Of a DNA stretch of 64,000 nt, positions 47,332-54,819 are shown one piece after another (the first letter of the stretch is position 1; every line of letters begins with the position of its first letter). Position numbers and translations under genes: made by a program. The DNA lies in assembly GCF_000381825.1 (NCBI RefSeq), contig NZ_KB907123.1, forward strand, positions 148,021 through 212,020, read 5' to 3'. The DNA is from Thioalkalivibrio sp. ALJT (GTDB taxonomy: Bacteria; Pseudomonadota; Gammaproteobacteria; Ectothiorhodospirales; Ectothiorhodospiraceae). The notes below the pieces were generated by a model, which searched no databases, had not been told where the DNA came from, and worked only from the letters and a program-made list of their open reading frames with translations.

Positions 47332-47461
47332 CACAGGAAGACACGAAGGGCGGAAGGGGGCTGGGCGGGGCAGCGCTGTAACGTGACAGGCCGTAGAGTC
47401 AGCCCCGGCCTTCTTGCGTGTCCTCACCCGAAAAAGCTTCGAGTCTCCGATCCTTCCTGTG
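47332..47461. repeat. Imperfect long inverted repeat after the quinone oxidoreductase gene
   Basis: CACAGGAAG (47332-47340) is mirrored by CTTCCTGTG (47453-47461); inside, GACACGAAGG faces CCTTCTTGCGTGTC (47409-47422) with a small bulge, and GC-rich blocks near 47356 and 47401 also face each other. The roughly 130-bp palindrome differs from the MITE family and may be a terminator or a separate palindromic repeat. Confidence 0.5.
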
Positions 47462-47485
47462 AAACCGCCCCTGCCCTGCTGCGTG

Positions 47486-47507
47486 GTGCGATTCACTCAG
47501 CGTCTCC
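47486..47507. repeat. Solitary MITE terminus next to traB stop
   Basis: GTGCGATTCACTCAGCGTCTCC matches the right terminal repeat of copy A with a single mismatch. It directly abuts the stop codon of the TraB gene (TAG then GGAGACGC on the minus strand). Confidence 0.72.
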
Positions 47508-48722
47508 CTAGCCGCCGAAGAGGTGGCTGAAGACGCGGGCGCCACCGATATAGGTGCCGGCCGCAGACCCGAGTGTGGTGAGGATAAACACGAGCAAAAC
47601 GCGGGAGACTCGATTGCGCCACCAGCCTTGCGGGGTCGTGGTGTCCTGACGCAGGCGGGCAAAGTCGTCCACGCGCGGTTTGCGCAGGAACAGCTCGGCT
47701 GCGGCCGCGACAAAGCCCACGCCGATGGTCGGGTTCAGCGAGGTCAGCGGCGCGGCCAGTGCGGCGGTCAGCACGGTCAGCGGGTGCGCCAGAGCGATGA
47801 TCGCGCCAATCGCGGCCAGGCCACCGTTGATCATTACCCAGTCCATGACCATCTGCAGGCCGATGTCCGGGTTGCGCAGGAAGCCGATGACGAAGCCGGT
47901 CAGGATCACGCCGACGATCACCCAGGGCAGGATCTTCGGCCAGCGGGCCTTCGGCGGCGGCTGATCGAGGGAGTCCAGGATGGCGTCGGGCGGAGTCAGC
48001 TCGTCTTCAGTCTGGGTTGCGATCCCGGGCAGGTGCCCGGCGCCCACCACGGCCAGGATGCGGCGATGCTGGCCGGATTCGGCCAGACGCCGCAGGTGAG
48101 CCGCCATGTACTGGTCGCGTTCGTGGATCAGGGTGCGGTAGAGATCCTCGGACTGTTCGGCAAACTCGCTGAAGGTGGACTCCAGCATGTCGCCTTCCTT
48201 CAGCCGTTCGATCTCGGACTCGTCGATCTTCTCGCGCGACAGGACCGAGCCAAACAGCCCGCCAACAAGACCCATGCGCTGCCACCAGGGGACGGCGCGA
48301 TAGGTTCGGCGCAGCGTCAAACCGAGGTCGCGGTCGATCAGGGCCAGCGGCAGACCGCGATCCAGGGCTGCATCCATTGCCGCGCGCATCTCGGCCCCCG
48401 GCTCGATCCCGTACTGGTCGGCCAGCCGCTGTTGATAGGCGCCCAGCGCGAGGCTCGCAGCGATCATCGGGGCCTGGCCCTGGCGCATCACGCTGAACAG
48501 GTCCATGCGGCCGACCGCATCCGGGTCGAGCATTGCGCGCTGGCGGCTCTCGCACAGCTCGATGGCCACGGTATCGAACGCGCCGGTGTCCACCAGGGCG
48601 CGCACCTTCTCGGCGCTGGCGCGGGATACGTGGGCGGTGCCCAGCACCACGACCTCCGTATCGCCCAGTTGCAGGACGCGGTGGGGTTCGTTGGTGATCA
48701 GTTCCTGTACGGCTGGATTCAT
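47508..48722 (-). CDS. TraB/PrgY family membrane protein
   Basis: 404 aa. The N-terminal TraB domain (TEVVVLGTAHVSRASAEKVRALVD, AIELCESRQRAM) carries the conserved His and ExC-like pattern proposed to form a metal-dependent protease-like site. From about residue 255 four or five helices follow (WPKILPWVIVGVILTGFVIGFL, AAIGAIIALAHPLTVLTAALAAPLTSLNPTIGVGF). The family includes pheromone-shutdown PrgY and TraB of plasmids; the role in gammaproteobacteria is unknown. Last gene of an operon with the lipoprotein, cyclase and phosphatase genes. Its stop touches a solitary MITE end. Confidence 0.88.
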   Translation of the reverse strand: MNPAVQELITNEPHRVLQLGDTEVVVLGTAHVSRASAEKVRALVDTGAFDTVAIELCESRQRAMLDPDAVGRMDLFSVMRQGQAPMIAASLALGAYQQRLADQYGIEPGAEMRAAMDAALDRGLPLALIDRDLGLTLRRTYRAVPWWQRMGLVGGLFGSVLSREKIDESEIERLKEGDMLESTFSEFAEQSEDLYRTLIHERDQYMAAHLRRLAESGQHRRILAVVGAGHLPGIATQTEDELTPPDAILDSLDQPPPKARWPKILPWVIVGVILTGFVIGFLRNPDIGLQMVMDWVMINGGLAAIGAIIALAHPLTVLTAALAAPLTSLNPTIGVGFVAAAAELFLRKPRVDDFARLRQDTTTPQGWWRNRVSRVLLVFILTTLGSAAGTYIGGARVFSHLFGG

Positions 48723-48805
48723 CTGTGGTGGCTCTTGCTCCGGAGCGGCGGCGCTATTCTACGGTGAATGGCCGGGCCTCGCAGCGCCGGCCCGGCCAGG
48801 GCGGG

Positions 48806-49963
48806 TCACGGGGCGTGCGGTTCGCCCCGGGGGGCATCCTCCGGCAGGCCGTCCGTCTGCAGCCGCGGTTCCGGCACGCGCAGGGTCTCCAGGCGTTCGA
48901 TTACGCGCAGGGCGCGTTGGTGGGCGGCGATCAGGCCGGCGTGATCGGGTTTCAGTTCGAGCCCTTCTGCCCATTGCCCCAGGGCCTCTTCAATGCGCCC
49001 GGCGGAGTAGTGGTGCCGGCCTTCCTCCAGCAGACGCTCGACGCGGATGTCGCGTCGCTCGTGCCACTCCGCGCACAGCGCACGGTGGGTGCGTTGGGCC
49101 GCCTGGTCGGGTCCGGAGGCGTCGGCATCGGGGATAAGCTCGCTGTGGCACCAGCGTGCGGCTGCGGTCAGATCGTCGGCCTCCAGGGCCTCGCGCAGAC
49201 GGGCATTCATGGTCGCGCGCGGGAGCTCGTCCGCGATCGCGGCGGGGGCCTCTGCTTGTTGTTCGCGTTCCAGTGCTGCGATCTGCTCTGCGCGCTCCGG
49301 GCCGGGGTTCAGGCCCTGGGCCAGTCGCAGCAGCTGCAGGCGCTCCTCGCCCTCGGCACGTTCGGCATAGGCATCCATGGTGGCGGCCAGAGGCTTGCTG
49401 CGGGCCGCGAGGCGGTCGGGGTCATCGGGGAGCTGTTCGCCATGGTGGACCAGCGGACGCATGACCTCCAGCAGCCGCAGTTGCTGGACCAGCGTCCGGG
49501 CCTCGAGGATATGGTGGCGTTGTCCCAGGGTGTGCAGTGCCACTTGTCGCTGGCGCTCGATCTGCTCCAGGAACTGGCGCCGTTCGTCGTCGGCCGGCAG
49601 CCGTTGTTCGGCCTGTTCCAGGATCTCCAGGGCCTGTGCGACTGCACCCTCGGCGGATGCGGCGCGAGCCTGGCGCATGGCGTCTGCCGCGGCCGTCTCC
49701 GCACGCGCTGTGATGGCCACGCGGCGTTCGTCCCACTCGGCCCGGGGGGCGGGGTCATGGAGGTCGATCAGTTCGAGTGCGTGCTGGTAGTCGCCGTCTG
49801 CGACCGCGCGTTCGATGCGCAGTTCCGGGGGTGCCAGTGGGTCGAGGATGGCGCAGCCCTGGACCAGTAGGGCCAGCATTAGCGCCGCCAGCAGGGCGCT
49901 TGGGCCGCGCCTGGCGCAGCGCAGCAGATGCGTTCCCGATCCGACAGGCTCCCGGGGAAACAC
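48806..49963 (-). CDS. Helical repeat lipoprotein of unknown function
   Basis: 385 aa. Signal peptide with lipobox LLVQGCAI (Cys near residue 37). The mature part is all helical, with TPR-like units (ADGDYQHALELIDLHDPAPRAEWDERR, YSAGRIEEALGQWAEGLELKPDHAGLIAA) and a coiled-coil centre. Starts with GTG at 49963, which lies inside a perfect hairpin 3 bp from the cyclase stop. No other in-frame start with a usable ribosome-binding site precedes the lipobox. It probably assembles or scaffolds at the outer membrane. Confidence 0.75.
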   Translation of the reverse strand: MFPREPVGSGTHLLRCARRGPSALLAALMLALLVQGCAILDPLAPPELRIERAVADGDYQHALELIDLHDPAPRAEWDERRVAITARAETAAADAMRQARAASAEGAVAQALEILEQAEQRLPADDERRQFLEQIERQRQVALHTLGQRHHILEARTLVQQLRLLEVMRPLVHHGEQLPDDPDRLAARSKPLAATMDAYAERAEGEERLQLLRLAQGLNPGPERAEQIAALEREQQAEAPAAIADELPRATMNARLREALEADDLTAAARWCHSELIPDADASGPDQAAQRTHRALCAEWHERRDIRVERLLEEGRHHYSAGRIEEALGQWAEGLELKPDHAGLIAAHQRALRVIERLETLRVPEPRLQTDGLPEDAPRGEPHAP

Positions 49964-49978
49964 GGATCAGTGTTTCCC
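49955..49978. promoter_or_regulatory. Hairpin enclosing the cyclase stop and lipoprotein start
   Basis: GGGAAACAC (49955-49963) pairs perfectly with GTGTTTCCC (49970-49978). The 6-nt loop contains the cyclase stop codon, and the GTG start of the lipoprotein is at the stem base. Ribosomes finishing the cyclase would open the stem, so translational coupling is plausible. Confidence 0.5.
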
Positions 49979-51361
49979 GGCCACTCGGCTGACCGGCACG
50001 GCGGCGCTGACGCCGTGCAGTTCGTGGGTGCCCCAGTCTTCGGTGTGGAACTGCCCCTTCACCTGTTCGTGCTCCATGAATGCGCGGGTGGTGACCAGTC
50101 CGCCCGGTGGCGCGATCGTGACCAGGCGGGCGGCCAGGTTGACGGTGTCGCCCACCACGGTGAACTGCATGCGGTCCTCTGCCCCCATGTTGCCGGCCAG
50201 CATCTCGCCGGCATTCAGGCCGATGCGGAATTCCACCCGTGGTTCGCCGCGGCGCTCGCGTTCCGCGTTGATGGTGGCCACGGTCTCGAGCAGGGCGAGG
50301 CCTGTCTGCACGGCAGCGAGGCGGTGAGCACCCGGTTCGGTCCCGAGCCCGAAAACGGCCATGGTACAGTCGCCCATGTACTTGTCCACCATGCCGCCGT
50401 GGCGGGCGATGCACTCCGCCATCGGACCGAAGAATTCGTTGAGCATCTGCCCCAGCGCCTCCGGGGTACAGCGCTCGGACAGGGCGGTGTAGCCCTGGAT
50501 GTCGGCGAACAGTACCGAGCCTTCCACCGCGCGGCCCCCCAGTTCCACTCGGTCCAGGTTCTCCAGGATGTCCTGGGCAATGGCGTCCGACACGTAGCGG
50601 CGCAGGGCGGCCTCGACCTGGTCCTTGCGCAGCAGGTCGCGCGCCATGTCGTTGAAGGCATCGGTGAGCTGGGCGATCTCGTCCTGGCGCACCATCGGCA
50701 ATGGCTGACCCGGGTCAGCCGTCGGCTGGATACGGGCGCGCATGCTCTCCGCCAGGCGCTCCAGCGGACGCACCAGGCGCTTGCTGATGTCGATGGCGAG
50801 CACAAGGCTCAGCAGGAACACCCCGATGGCGGTGGCAATCCCGGCATTGAGCGTGTTGCGGATCAACTCCTGCATGGGCGAGGTGTCGATGTACGCCTCG
50901 ATGTGGCCCACCTGCACATCCTGGAAGCGCACGTTGCGCCGATAGGGCTCGACGCTGGGGGCCAGTGGCCACACGCCCTCCGTGAGGGACTGATCCGGGG
51001 GGGTCCCGGCGCGGGCCACTTGCCCGCGGTCGATCGCGTAGGCGGCGATGGACTCGACCCGGCCCTCTTCCACCAGCGAGTTCAGCAGGGTCTCCAGGGT
51101 CAGGTAGTCCTCGGCCAGGATCAGTTCGGCCGATGTGCTCGCCACTGGCGCAATGGTGCTCTCGGCCTGGGCGCGGATCTGGTTGTCCAGCACGTTATTG
51201 ACCTGATTCAGGACCACGGCGGACAGGGTTACGATCCCTGCCAGGGTCAGCCCGGCGATCGCGGCGACGATCTTCCACGCGATCGGGAGATAGCGGGGGG
51301 TGAAGTCGCTGCCGGTGAGGTGCAGGCGGGTGCCGCGCCCCGGCTGACGGCGGCCTGTCAC
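49967..51361 (-). CDS. Membrane-bound class III adenylate/guanylate cyclase with HAMP domain
   Basis: 464 aa from a GTG overlapping the phosphatase stop by 4 bp. First transmembrane helix near 30-52 (KIVAAIAGLTLAGIVTLSAVVL), a periplasmic sensing region of about 115 aa, a second helix (IATAIGVFLLSLVLAIDIS), a HAMP linker (LVRPLERLAESMRARI) and a C-terminal cyclase domain with metal-binding Asp (VLFADIQGYTALSE), DKYMGDCTMAVFG and FTVVGDTVNLAARL. It makes cAMP or cGMP on a periplasmic signal; the base specificity cannot be set here. Confidence 0.9.
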   Translation of the reverse strand: MTGRRQPGRGTRLHLTGSDFTPRYLPIAWKIVAAIAGLTLAGIVTLSAVVLNQVNNVLDNQIRAQAESTIAPVASTSAELILAEDYLTLETLLNSLVEEGRVESIAAYAIDRGQVARAGTPPDQSLTEGVWPLAPSVEPYRRNVRFQDVQVGHIEAYIDTSPMQELIRNTLNAGIATAIGVFLLSLVLAIDISKRLVRPLERLAESMRARIQPTADPGQPLPMVRQDEIAQLTDAFNDMARDLLRKDQVEAALRRYVSDAIAQDILENLDRVELGGRAVEGSVLFADIQGYTALSERCTPEALGQMLNEFFGPMAECIARHGGMVDKYMGDCTMAVFGLGTEPGAHRLAAVQTGLALLETVATINAERERRGEPRVEFRIGLNAGEMLAGNMGAEDRMQFTVVGDTVNLAARLVTIAPPGGLVTTRAFMEHEQVKGQFHTEDWGTHELHGVSAAVPVSRVAGKH

Positions 51362-52188
51362 GGGGCCGCACCCGCGGGGGCGAGCCAGGGGGCCAGCCAC
51401 TGGCGCCAGTCCGCGAGCAGAGTGTCGGAGCGGGCTGCCACGGCGGAGCGCTTGGCCAGGGAGCGTGCGAACACCGGACCGCCATCAAGGCTGCACATCG
51501 CCCCCCCGGCTTGCGCCAGGAGCAGGCCGCCGGCGGCGCTGTCCCACGGGGCCTGGCCGCCATGCAGGTAGAGATCGGCCCGCCCGGCGGCCAGCCAGGC
51601 CCATTCCAGTGCGCAGGCCCCGAGGTTGCGTTGCGAGCGGAACGGGGCGGCGCTGGCGAGCTGTTGTGCCAGCGGTGTGCGCAGGCGCTTGTAGTCCACC
51701 AGTGCGATCGCGTGCCCGAGTTCCTCGACCGGCGGGCGGCGGCTCGCGGCAGGCGGGGCGCCGTTGAGTTCCAGTGCGGTCGTTGCGGTGGCGCTGAACA
51801 GCTCGTCGCGTACGGGGTCGTAGGTCGCCCCGTGGGTGACCCGGTTGCCCTCGATACGCGCGATGGAGATGGCGAAGAACGGCATGCCGCCGGCAAAGTT
51901 GGAGGTCCCGTCCAGCGGGTCTACCAGCCAGAACGCCGGGGCGGACTCCAGGACCCGTGTCTGCTCGCCCCGGGTCTGCTCCTCGCTCAGGATCGGTTCG
52001 TGCTGGCCGTGCGCGGGCAGCAGCTGGCGTACCCGTGCATCCACTGCATGGTCGGCCGGGGTGATTACGCTGCCATCGGCCTTGTAGTCCACCGCGATGT
52101 TGGCCTCGAAGCGGGGCAGCAATTCCTGCTGGCCGATCTCGCGCAGATCCTGGGCGAGATCGGAAAATGGGATGCGGGTGGCGGTCAT
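51358..52188 (-). CDS. Inositol monophosphatase family protein (HisN-like)
   Basis: 276 aa. Metal-binding motifs PILSEEQ, FWLVDPLDGTSNFAGGMPFFA and a C-terminal WDSAAGGLLLAQAGG. Candidates are histidinol-phosphate or inositol-phosphate phosphatase. The start MTATRIPFSDLAQDLREIGQQ is chosen; an upstream extension lacks support. First gene of the cyclase operon (GTGA overlap), divergent from the DUF3301 gene. The ORF is similar in fold to cysQ at 26596 but clearly different in sequence. Confidence 0.85.
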   Translation of the reverse strand: MTATRIPFSDLAQDLREIGQQELLPRFEANIAVDYKADGSVITPADHAVDARVRQLLPAHGQHEPILSEEQTRGEQTRVLESAPAFWLVDPLDGTSNFAGGMPFFAISIARIEGNRVTHGATYDPVRDELFSATATTALELNGAPPAASRRPPVEELGHAIALVDYKRLRTPLAQQLASAAPFRSQRNLGACALEWAWLAAGRADLYLHGGQAPWDSAAGGLLLAQAGGAMCSLDGGPVFARSLAKRSAVAARSDTLLADWRQWLAPWLAPAGAAP

Positions 52189-52300
52189 GGGGGGGCCTGG
52201 GGGATAGGGTGGCGGGTTGACTGGATCGGTTCGGGGCGGAGCGGCGTTGGCGTCGGCGCACAGGCGAATTCGAGCCCGGATCGCCGTATCATACCGGGCC

Positions 52301-52657
52301 ATGACGGGCTTGATGATAATCCTTTCCCTTGCGTTGGTGGCGTTTTACGTGAATGACACCTGGCGTGCCAATGAACGTGCCCGGCGGGTGGGGCGTCAGG
52401 CTTGTGAGCGCGCCGGCGTGCAGTTACTGGATGCGACCGTGGTGCGTATCGGACAGCGTCCGGTGTGGGGCGCGCGGGGGTTCGCGCTACAGCGGCGTTA
52501 CCGCTTCGAGTTTTCTGCCGACGGCGCCGGGCGGCATCCCGGCGAGATCTCGCTGGAGGGACAACAGCTAAAACGGGTGACCCTGGACTGGCCGGACGGC
52601 GGGCGCGAGTTTCAGGGACCGGACCCGGACGATCGCAGGGGAGGGCCGGCAGGGTGA
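52301..52657 (+). CDS. DUF3301 protein
   Basis: 118 aa. N-terminal membrane anchor (LMIILSLALVAFYVNDTWRANERAR), then the DUF3301 core ACERAGVQLLDATVVRIGQRPVWGARGFALQRRYRFEFSADG. Family known in gammaproteobacteria, with no assigned function. Its stop overlaps the oxyR GTG by 4 bp, which suggests co-translation. Confidence 0.85.
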   Translation: MTGLMIILSLALVAFYVNDTWRANERARRVGRQACERAGVQLLDATVVRIGQRPVWGARGFALQRRYRFEFSADGAGRHPGEISLEGQQLKRVTLDWPDGGREFQGPDPDDRRGGPAG

Positions 52658-53592
52658 CGCTCGCCGAGCTGCGCTATGTGGTGGCGGTGGCCGATGCCCG
52701 TCATTTTGGTCGGGCGGCGGAGGCCTGCAATGTCAGCCAGCCGTCGCTGTCGGTGGCGGTGCGCAAGTTCGAGGACGAGCTGGGGGTTACGCTGTTCGAG
52801 CGCGGCCGCGGGGAGGTGAGTGTGACGCCCGCAGGGGAGCAGATCATCGCGCAGGCGCGGCGGGTGCTGGCCGAGGTCGAGCAACTGCGCTCGGTGGCGG
52901 TGCAAAGCCAGGATCAGCTTTCCGGACCCCTGCGGTTGGGTGCGATCTACACCATCGGGCCGTACCTGTTGCCGGAGCTGATCCCGGCGTTGCGCGACCG
53001 GGCTCCGAACATGCCGCTGGTGATCGAGGAGAATTACACCGGTCGCTTGCGCGAACGGCTCAAGCAGGGTGAGCTGGATGCGATCATCATTTCGCTGCCG
53101 TTCGAGGAACCGGGTGTGGTCACCCTGCCGTTGTACGACGAGCCTTTCATGGCCGTGCTGCCCGCGGCGCACCCGCTCAAGGACAAGACGCCGCTGCGCC
53201 TGGAGGACATGGCCGATGCGACCCTGCTGATGCTGGGTGCCGGGCACTGCTTTCGCGACCAGGTGCTGGAGCGCTGCGCGGACTGTCAGCGTACCGTGAC
53301 CGCCGATGGCAGTACGCCGCGCAATCTGGAGGGGTCTTCACTGGAGACTATCCGCCATATGGTGGCTTCCGGTATGGGGGTCACCATCCTGCCGTGCACG
53401 GCGGTGGGTGCAGACCGCTATGCGCAGCGTCTGCTGGCGGTGCGGCGGTTTAAGGACCCGGCCCCCAGCCGCCGTGTGGCGCTGGCCTGGCGTACCAGCT
53501 TCCCGCGTCCGGAGGCGATCGAGGCGCTGCGTCAGGCGGTGCTGTCCACCCCGCTGACCTGCGTGGACTTCGTGCAGCCCGGGGCGGGGTGA
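52654..53592 (+). CDS. oxyR: Hydrogen peroxide-sensing regulator OxyR
   Basis: 312 aa, GTG start. LysR helix-turn-helix (HFGRAAEACNVSQPSLSVAVRKFE) and the redox pair Cys199 and Cys208 in GHCFRDQVLERC, the same positions as in E. coli. The C-terminal segment VASGMGVTILPCTAVGAD is also typical. Under peroxide stress the two Cys form a disulfide and the protein activates antioxidant genes. No catalase or ahpC is next to it; the operon partner is DUF3301. Confidence 0.95.
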   Translation: MTLAELRYVVAVADARHFGRAAEACNVSQPSLSVAVRKFEDELGVTLFERGRGEVSVTPAGEQIIAQARRVLAEVEQLRSVAVQSQDQLSGPLRLGAIYTIGPYLLPELIPALRDRAPNMPLVIEENYTGRLRERLKQGELDAIIISLPFEEPGVVTLPLYDEPFMAVLPAAHPLKDKTPLRLEDMADATLLMLGAGHCFRDQVLERCADCQRTVTADGSTPRNLEGSSLETIRHMVASGMGVTILPCTAVGADRYAQRLLAVRRFKDPAPSRRVALAWRTSFPRPEAIEALRQAVLSTPLTCVDFVQPGAG

Positions 53593-53613
53593 CCCCGCCG
53601 CCCGGTGGCGGCC

Positions 53614-53635
53614 GTGCGATTCAAGCCGCGTCTCC
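53614..53635. repeat. Solitary MITE terminus at the end of the diguanylate cyclase gene
   Basis: GTGCGATTCAAGCCGCGTCTCC matches the right terminal repeat of copy A except for about three bases. Read on the minus strand it supplies the codons G-D-A-A and the TGA stop of the diguanylate cyclase, in the same frame as the terminus that ends metR. Confidence 0.65.
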
Positions 53636-54565
53636 ACAGCCGTTTCCGGCCAGCACGCGGTTGCGACCGGTCTGCTTGGCGGCGTATAGGGCCTCGTCGG
53701 CGACCTGATAGGCCGCTTGCAGCGAGGAGCGGGGCCCGATAGCCGCCACGCCCACGCTGGCTGTTGCCCTGGCCACGCCGTCGCTCTCCAGTTCGGAATC
53801 ACCACTGGCGGTCGCCGGAATGCGCAGTGCGCCGATCGCGAGGCGGATGCGCTCGGCGCAGTCCATCGCGTACGTCAGATCGGCTCCCGGCAGCAGGACA
53901 AGAAACTCCTCGCCGCCCATGCGGATGCAGAGGTCGGATTCGCGGGTGGTGGTGCGCAGCGTATGCGCCACCTGACGCAGGAATTCGTCGCCCACGGGGT
54001 GGCCGTACCGGTCATTGATGCGCTTGAAGTGATCGATATCAATGGCCAGCACCGATATCGGGCGATTCTGGCGCCGGGAATCGGCCAGCCACTGAGCACC
54101 CTGTTTCTCGAATGCGCGGCGGTTGCCCAGCCCGGTCAGTTCGTCGGTCTCCAGGCGGTCCGTCAGCTGCCGGAAGCGCAGCGCGTTGGCCAGTGCCGGC
54201 GCCGCGAGTCCCAGCAGGGCTTCGATCCGTTGCTGCTCGTGATCGCCGAAACGACGACCGCGCATCAGGACCAGGGAGCCCAGTGGGCTGCCATTGAAGC
54301 TCATGCCGTATTCGATGCGGTGGCGGTCTTCCTTGCCTCCGGACCAGGTCGCGTCACTTTCCTGCAGGGTGAACAACCAGCCGCTGAGCCCGATTTGCGC
54401 GTTCAGGTGTTCCTGCAGGCGTTCCAGCACCGTGTCCAGGTCCAGACTGGCCGCGAGCGATTGCACGAATTCGAGGGCATCGAAGGGGGCTTCGGGCTGA
54501 CCGGTAGGGGCCTTGCCCTTGCTGGATACCAGTTGCAGATTGTGGGCGTTCCCGTCGCGGTTCAT
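53621..54565 (-). CDS. Diguanylate cyclase with N-terminal GAF-like domain
   Basis: 314 aa from ATG at 54565 (a TTG at 54604 would add 13 residues). The N-terminal part (LDLDTVLERLQEHLNAQIGLSGWLF) is GAF-like. The GGDEF domain is intact: ETDELTGLGNRRAFEKQ, DIDHFKRINDRYGH, the active site MGGEEFLVLLPGA and an I-site RESD five residues before GGEEF. It makes cyclic di-GMP with product inhibition. No EAL domain. The last four codons come from a solitary repeat terminus. Confidence 0.92.
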   Translation of the reverse strand: MNRDGNAHNLQLVSSKGKAPTGQPEAPFDALEFVQSLAASLDLDTVLERLQEHLNAQIGLSGWLFTLQESDATWSGGKEDRHRIEYGMSFNGSPLGSLVLMRGRRFGDHEQQRIEALLGLAAPALANALRFRQLTDRLETDELTGLGNRRAFEKQGAQWLADSRRQNRPISVLAIDIDHFKRINDRYGHPVGDEFLRQVAHTLRTTTRESDLCIRMGGEEFLVLLPGADLTYAMDCAERIRLAIGALRIPATASGDSELESDGVARATASVGVAAIGPRSSLQAAYQVADEALYAAKQTGRNRVLAGNGCGDAA

Positions 54566-54819
54566 GGCCGTTGCGCTCGCAAAGATCGTTGGGAGCAGGA
54601 TCAAGCGATAACTGTGCCAATTCGAAAAACAATAATCCGTTCAGTCTGTTGCAACAGGGTTTACGGCGCATTCCGCCGGAAAATCGGCATCTTTCGGCCG
54701 CAGGCGGCAGGTCCGGGCCGCCGCTGCCACCCCTCCCGGCAACTTTTTGACGCCGCCGGCTGCCCCGTCTTCGGCGGGCGACATGAGTCGGGTGGCCACG
54801 ATGGCCTACACTGCGCGCC

